A DNA stretch of 21,215 nucleotides from Triparma columacea (taxonomy: Eukaryota > Sar > Bolidophyceae > Parmales > Triparmaceae), in NCBI GenBank assembly GCA_030267965.1, contig BRYA01000569.1, positions 1 through 21,215 on the forward strand. Direction: 5' to 3'. The notes under the pieces are model-generated. The model was not told the DNA's origin, made no database searches, and saw only the letters and a program-made list of their open reading frames with translations. Numbering within the stretch: the stretch's first letter is position 1; each line of letters opens with the position of its first letter. The position numbers were made by a program, and so were the translations under genes. This document shows, piece by piece, positions 17,521-21,215 of the stretch.

Positions 17521-18208
17521 AGGATTAGGGTAGGTGGGAGGCGAGGGAGTGAGAGGGGGAGTTCCAGGGGTGTAAAGTGTTGTAGTTTCAATTGAAAAGG
17601 TTGTTCTCAGTCACATGCACAACCGCAGTGAGACTTACAAAACGAGTAAAGCCGGTCACTCAAATAATTGTTGTGCTAAGAGCAGGTTGTAAAAATATTT
17701 CAACCTTATTTTTGTTCGGCACCTTTAATTGCAGTTTTATACAGCACCGTGTCCAAGTATTTATTACTTCTCCCTCTTTAGTCTTTTTAATCGTTCGAGA
17801 GGTAGTCATAGCTTCAGAGTAAGCTCTCCTATTCTCGAAGCTTCGGGAGGAGGGACTTGGGAAAACTTTTGGAGGGGAGAGAAAGCGAAGGGACGAGACA
17901 AAGGTAAGGAGAGAGAGAAGGCGACGGGTGTGTTAGTAGGGGCAGTAGAGGGATCGGTGGGGAGAGAGGATGGGAGAGAGGGCAGGAGGCACAGCGGAAC
18001 AGCATGGCCAACTTCCTGTTTCTTGGGTTTGGGTTTGGGACCGATTTGGGGGATTTGGACAAAATTTTCATCAACTAAGCATTTTTTTTTTATATGGAGG
18101 GCTTGTGGCGACGGTTGCACGCGGATTATTTTCGAACAATCTAACTCACCCCCTTTTGCGGTCGTTCAATTATTTTCGCGCTCCCGCAGGCTTCTGTTGG
18201 ACTGTGAG
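17521..18208. other. Intergenic region before the START-domain gene
   Basis: No supported gene lies here. The region has the 3' flank of the RCC1-TRAF gene and the promoter and possible 5' UTR of the START-domain gene. It contains purine-rich sequence (17844-18000), GGGTTTGGGTTTGGGA at 18025-18040 and a run of ten T at 18082-18091. CGCTCCCGCAG at 18179-18189 could be an intron acceptor just ahead of the start codon. Open frames on both strands here (for example 17970-18212 + and 17806-18120 -) have low-complexity translations and are taken as chance. Confidence 0.5.
17832..17844. promoter_or_regulatory. Three-unit heat-shock-type element
   Basis: TTCTCGAAGCTTC contains TTC-nn-GAA-nn-TTC, a perfect alternating three-unit heat shock factor site. 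It lies about 365 bp upstream of the START-domain gene start and about 310 bp past the RCC1-TRAF stop. Heat shock factor families are large in diatoms and relatives. A match of nine fixed bases can also occur by chance in a window of this size. Confidence 0.35.
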
Positions 18209-21200
18209 ATGAATAACCATGGTAAAGCTCTGCTCGCTGAGAGGGATAAAAAGATCGTACAGCTCGAGGCTATAACAACGAAGCTGTTTGCCGACCTTAC
18301 TGCTGCCGCATCTTCCGCCAGCGAAGTTGCCGCCGCCGTCAAGGACGCTGCAGGCGAGGGCGCAACTGCTGCTGGCATTGTCACGGTTGTAAATGACCTC
18401 GCCGTCACCCTTAGGGCCGCTGCAGATCGCGCCGCAGCTCACGAACATGCCACTGACCGTGTTGAGACCATTGAGGTAGCACAACGCCAAGCCGTTGTCG
18501 CCAAGGCCACCGCAGACTATGTCGACGCCCCTGAGGTTGCCGCAGAGAATACTGCCGCCCCTGAGGCCGTCGATGACTCTGCTGCAGCCCTTGATAGGGC
18601 CGCTGCAGATCACGCCGCAGCTCACGAGCATGCCGCCGACGAGCGTGCCGCCGACCGCGTTGAGACCATCGAGGTAGCGCTACGCCGCGCCGTTGTCCCC
18701 ATGGCCACCGAAGACTATGTCGACGCCCCTGAGGTTGCCGCAGAGAATACTGCCACCCCTGAGGCCGGCGATGACTCTGCTGCAGCCCTTGATGGTAGCA
18801 CGGACGATAACAAGGCTCAGACTACCTCCCAAAAGATGAAATACCAGCAATTACAAGCCCACGAGGAGATGGTTGGTGTGCTTGTCGAGCGCGGTGCCGT
18901 TGAAGGCATCATTGAGCAGTCGTGGGATACTAAGAGAGCGAATGTCGGCGTAGTCGTTCATGATGAGCAGCAGCTTGTCCTCGATTATATTCTCACCGAC
19001 TGCAATTCAGGAGTTTTCCGACGCGCCACTATCCATAGGGAGAAGGGGGATAGGATTGTATTTTGGCAGCATTTCCTCAAAGGAACGACAGCCGTCTCTT
19101 ACCTCCTTAGAATCAGAGCCCTTTGCAATGAAGGCACAGGCCAGTGCGTCGAGATAATGTCAGAGGACGAGAATGGCTTGCCGAAGGAGGCAAAGACAGA
19201 GCTCATCAAGATTGCGCGTTCGAAGAATGCGCAGCGAGCGAGGGTTGATGGTGAGATTAGGCTAGTGGCTTACAAACACGGGCAAACCGCCCTTACCTTC
19301 GTCGGGACAATGGAAGCCAAGGAGATGAAGAGTGAGGGAAGGGGGGACGTCAACACAGTTTACGCGTCAATCAAGGGCCTGGTGGAGGAGATCGAGAAGA
19401 TCTTTCACAAGCCTGATGTGGTTGATGAGAGGATAAAGAAGCACTTTGTGGAGGAGGTTATTCCAAGTCCGCCTGTGCTGACAGTAGAGGAGGAGAACAT
19501 GCTAGATGGAGTTGGAGGGTTGGAGAATGAGGTGTATGAGAAGGGAAAGAGAGTCAAGGGGACATTGAAGGAGGGGGTGGACAAGTTCCTGTGGAGAAAG
19601 GGGGACAAGTTGTGGGGAGCCTTTGGGGTCACTGTGGACATGTCAGCAAAAGGTGTATTGGCAGAGCAATTTCTGCTTGATACATTTGAGCGCTCCAGGA
19701 AACACTCCCAAGAAGATGGGAACTTGCCAAGGGCAATCAGGAAGGATGTTGATGGAACTAGAAGCATGCACTATCATATGGGCGTGAAGGTCCCTGCCGC
19801 CACCAATCGACTATTTGAGTTGTGGGTTGTGTGGAAGGAAGTCAAACTTGAGAATGGCCAGACTTCCTACATGTTAGCTCTCGTGCCACTGACAGAGTAC
19901 CCTGGAGGAGGCTTCAAGGACCTCAGTAAGGAAGGATTTGTGCTGGCAGAGACTACAGGTGTCTACTTCTTCAATGAGATTGTTCCAAATGTCTGTAGGG
20001 TGACACGCATTCAGACTGTCGATCTGCACTTCCAAGGCCTTCAAAAGACACTGATGGACAAAGCAATTGACTACCTTACAAAGAATGAGCTTGTTGAGGC
20101 CAACAGGTTGCAGGAGAAGTTCAGGAGGAATGGGAAGAAGGTTGATGCTGAGGTCAGGGGGGTTCTGGTGGAGAGGATGAGGGAGGGTGTTGAGTTGGAG
20201 GAGGACCAGAAGAAGGTGTTTGGGGAGTTGGAGAAGCTCTTTGGTGGGGAGGGCAAAGGAGGATGGAGGCCTCTGAATTCACCTTACGAGGGAGTGAAGA
20301 TGAAGATCAAATACCAGCAACAGGTACAGGGAGAGAGAAGCCTTGCTCTTGGACAAGGGGAAAGTACAGCAGATTGCACTGCAGAGGAGGCAGCTGCATG
20401 GTTCTTTGAGTACTGCAGCAGGGAGAGGACACAAACTGACAGGGAAGAGGGAAATCCTGCTAGATTTGAGATTAGAAAGGCACATGATAGGATAAACGAG
20501 AAGCTTGTTGCCTTTATCAAGAAGATGCCAAAACTTCTCAACAACCGCGACTTTATGATCAAGTTCGTCTGGAGGAAGGAAGAAAATGGTAGTTGCACTG
20601 TAGCAGGGATATCAGTGGACGGGAACCCTGACTACGGAGTAAATACAAGAAATCTGGTGAGAGGAACTTCAAAGTTGCTCATCACTGCAACCAACATGAA
20701 GAGTGTTGGGAGCATACCTCAGTGTAAAGTTAGGATGCTGCAGTACTTTGACCTTGGTGGATATGTTCCCACATCCGTTTTGGACAAAAGAATGCCAAAG
20801 GCTCTAACAATTTTAGACAGCATGTCAAGAACTTTTGATCAGAGCAAGGGACTTGACAAAGCTGCACTGGCCTCTCTTGCCAACATCATCAAGAATGAGC
20901 CCCAAGATTACACTGAGGAGGAGAAGGTGGCGATTAGGAAGGGGAAGACATTTAATGAGAAATGCAAAGAGGGGAGGAACTTTGATGATTTGAAGAGTCC
21001 CGATGAGAGGGTCATGATGAAGCTAGTTCATGTTGATGGGGAAAGCAGTGGAACTGGTTTTGCCACTACTGTGGTTGATGCGAGTGTGGAGGAGTGTGCT
21101 GCCTATGAGTTTTATTTTGATTCGAGAGAATTCCACAAAACTTCAAAGGAGCGAGGGATCACTGAGTACCACATCAAAAATGTGAATGACCACACCTTTT

Positions 21201-21215
21201 GTTACATCACAACAA
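18209..21215 (+). CDS. Large multi-START-domain protein, 3' end outside window
   Basis: One frame stays open for 1002 codons and runs off the window, so the product is C-terminally truncated here. The ATG at 18209 (MNNHGKALLAERDKK) has purines at -3 and -1, and no in-frame ATG was found in the about 200 bp upstream, although that frame is open. Residues 1-200 are Ala/Glu/Asp-rich and probably helical, with a 61/66-residue tandem duplication at 70-196. From about 280 on, START-like lipid-binding modules recur. One spans about 455-610 (KGDKLWGAFGVTVDMSAKGV, then RLFELWVVWKEV, then VTRIQTVDLHF). A second spans about 698-870 (ending NRDFMIKFVWRKE and YFDLGGYVPTS). A third begins near 935 and is cut off. 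An earlier partial module may lie at 280-375. START domains bind sterols, phospholipids or ceramides in a helix-grip fold. Repeated START domains in one chain are unusual. The ligand and any C-terminal effector domain are not visible. Confidence 0.85.
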   Translation, partial: MNNHGKALLAERDKKIVQLEAITTKLFADLTAAASSASEVAAAVKDAAGEGATAAGIVTVVNDLAVTLRAAADRAAAHEHATDRVETIEVAQRQAVVAKATADYVDAPEVAAENTAAPEAVDDSAAALDRAAADHAAAHEHAADERAADRVETIEVALRRAVVPMATEDYVDAPEVAAENTATPEAGDDSAAALDGSTDDNKAQTTSQKMKYQQLQAHEEMVGVLVERGAVEGIIEQSWDTKRANVGVVVHDEQQLVLDYILTDCNSGVFRRATIHREKGDRIVFWQHFLKGTTAVSYLLRIRALCNEGTGQCVEIMSEDENGLPKEAKTELIKIARSKNAQRARVDGEIRLVAYKHGQTALTFVGTMEAKEMKSEGRGDVNTVYASIKGLVEEIEKIFHKPDVVDERIKKHFVEEVIPSPPVLTVEEENMLDGVGGLENEVYEKGKRVKGTLKEGVDKFLWRKGDKLWGAFGVTVDMSAKGVLAEQFLLDTFERSRKHSQEDGNLPRAIRKDVDGTRSMHYHMGVKVPAATNRLFELWVVWKEVKLENGQTSYMLALVPLTEYPGGGFKDLSKEGFVLAETTGVYFFNEIVPNVCRVTRIQTVDLHFQGLQKTLMDKAIDYLTKNELVEANRLQEKFRRNGKKVDAEVRGVLVERMREGVELEEDQKKVFGELEKLFGGEGKGGWRPLNSPYEGVKMKIKYQQQVQGERSLALGQGESTADCTAEEAAAWFFEYCSRERTQTDREEGNPARFEIRKAHDRINEKLVAFIKKMPKLLNNRDFMIKFVWRKEENGSCTVAGISVDGNPDYGVNTRNLVRGTSKLLITATNMKSVGSIPQCKVRMLQYFDLGGYVPTSVLDKRMPKALTILDSMSRTFDQSKGLDKAALASLANIIKNEPQDYTEEEKVAIRKGKTFNEKCKEGRNFDDLKSPDERVMMKLVHVDGESSGTGFATTVVDASVEECAAYEFYFDSREFHKTSKERGITEYHIKNVNDHTFCYITT
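18416..18796 (+). repeat. In-frame tandem duplication in the START-domain gene
   Basis: Unit 1 (18416-18598, 183 bp) and unit 2 (18599-18796, 198 bp) are highly similar. Both start GCCGCTGCAGATC and end with GCCCTTGAT plus one codon, and both contain TATGTCGACGCCCCTGAGG. Unit 2 carries 15 extra bases (GACGAGCGTGCCGCC, encoding DERAA). Both units remain in frame, adding 61 and 66 residues that share VETIEVA, DYVDAPEVAAENTA and DDSAAALD. Confidence 0.9.

Noticed and set aside
18025..18040. Telomere-like GGGTTTGGGTTTGGG
   Set aside because: Only two to three units, in the middle of a gene-dense region, and not the TTAGGG/TTTAGGG type.
17970..18212. 80-codon plus-strand ORF overlapping the START-domain gene start
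   Set aside because: Low-complexity translation (Gly/Trp/Val repeats from GGGTTT) and out of frame with the supported gene.

Overview
The window is nuclear DNA from a eukaryote, most likely a photosynthetic stramenopile close to diatoms and Parmales (Triparma-like). Evidence from the sequence: nine-exon and four-exon genes with clean GT-AG introns (mostly 90-360 nt), a full-length exportin-1, an organellar RsfS/Iojap protein with an N-terminal extension, tandem BspA-type (LRR_5) leucine-rich repeat genes and a very large START-domain protein. The taxon is inferred from this gene mix and was not tested by a search.

Layout. 1-583: 3' flank of exportin-1 with a 23-bp spaced repeat. 584-5527 (-): exportin-1/CRM1, fully reconstructed in 9 exons (1079 aa, all phases consistent); its 642-nt intron 4 holds unexplained coding-like sequence on the other strand. 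5528-6243: divergent promoter region with helically spaced AAACCA-type motifs pointing towards each gene. 6244-7065 (+): RsfS/Iojap ribosomal silencing factor with a long acidic insertion. 7172-11103 (-): three tandem paralogues of a BspA-like LRR gene (6, 10 and 9 repeats), duplicated together with their upstream regions. About 11754-13109 (+): phytanoyl-CoA dioxygenase-like 2-oxoglutarate/Fe(II) oxygenase in three exons. 13230-14721 (-): two-TM membrane protein with an N-terminal Cys-rich (PSI-like) segment and a C-terminal LEA2-like domain, in four exons. 14722-14889: a 168-bp divergent promoter with a dyad at its midpoint. 14890-17520 (+): RCC1 beta-propeller fused to TRAF-type zinc fingers (834 aa, two exons). 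17521-18208: intergenic, with a perfect three-unit heat-shock-type element. 18209-21215+ (+): an open frame of 1002 codons running off the window, with an Ala-rich internally duplicated N-terminus followed by repeated START-like domains.

The genes do not form an operon-like pathway. The organisation is a compact algal genome with alternating head-to-head and tail-to-tail genes: XPO1/RsfS and LEA2/RCC1 are divergent pairs, while RsfS/LRR-A and PhyH/LEA2 converge. No RNA gene, CRISPR array or intact transposon was recognised.
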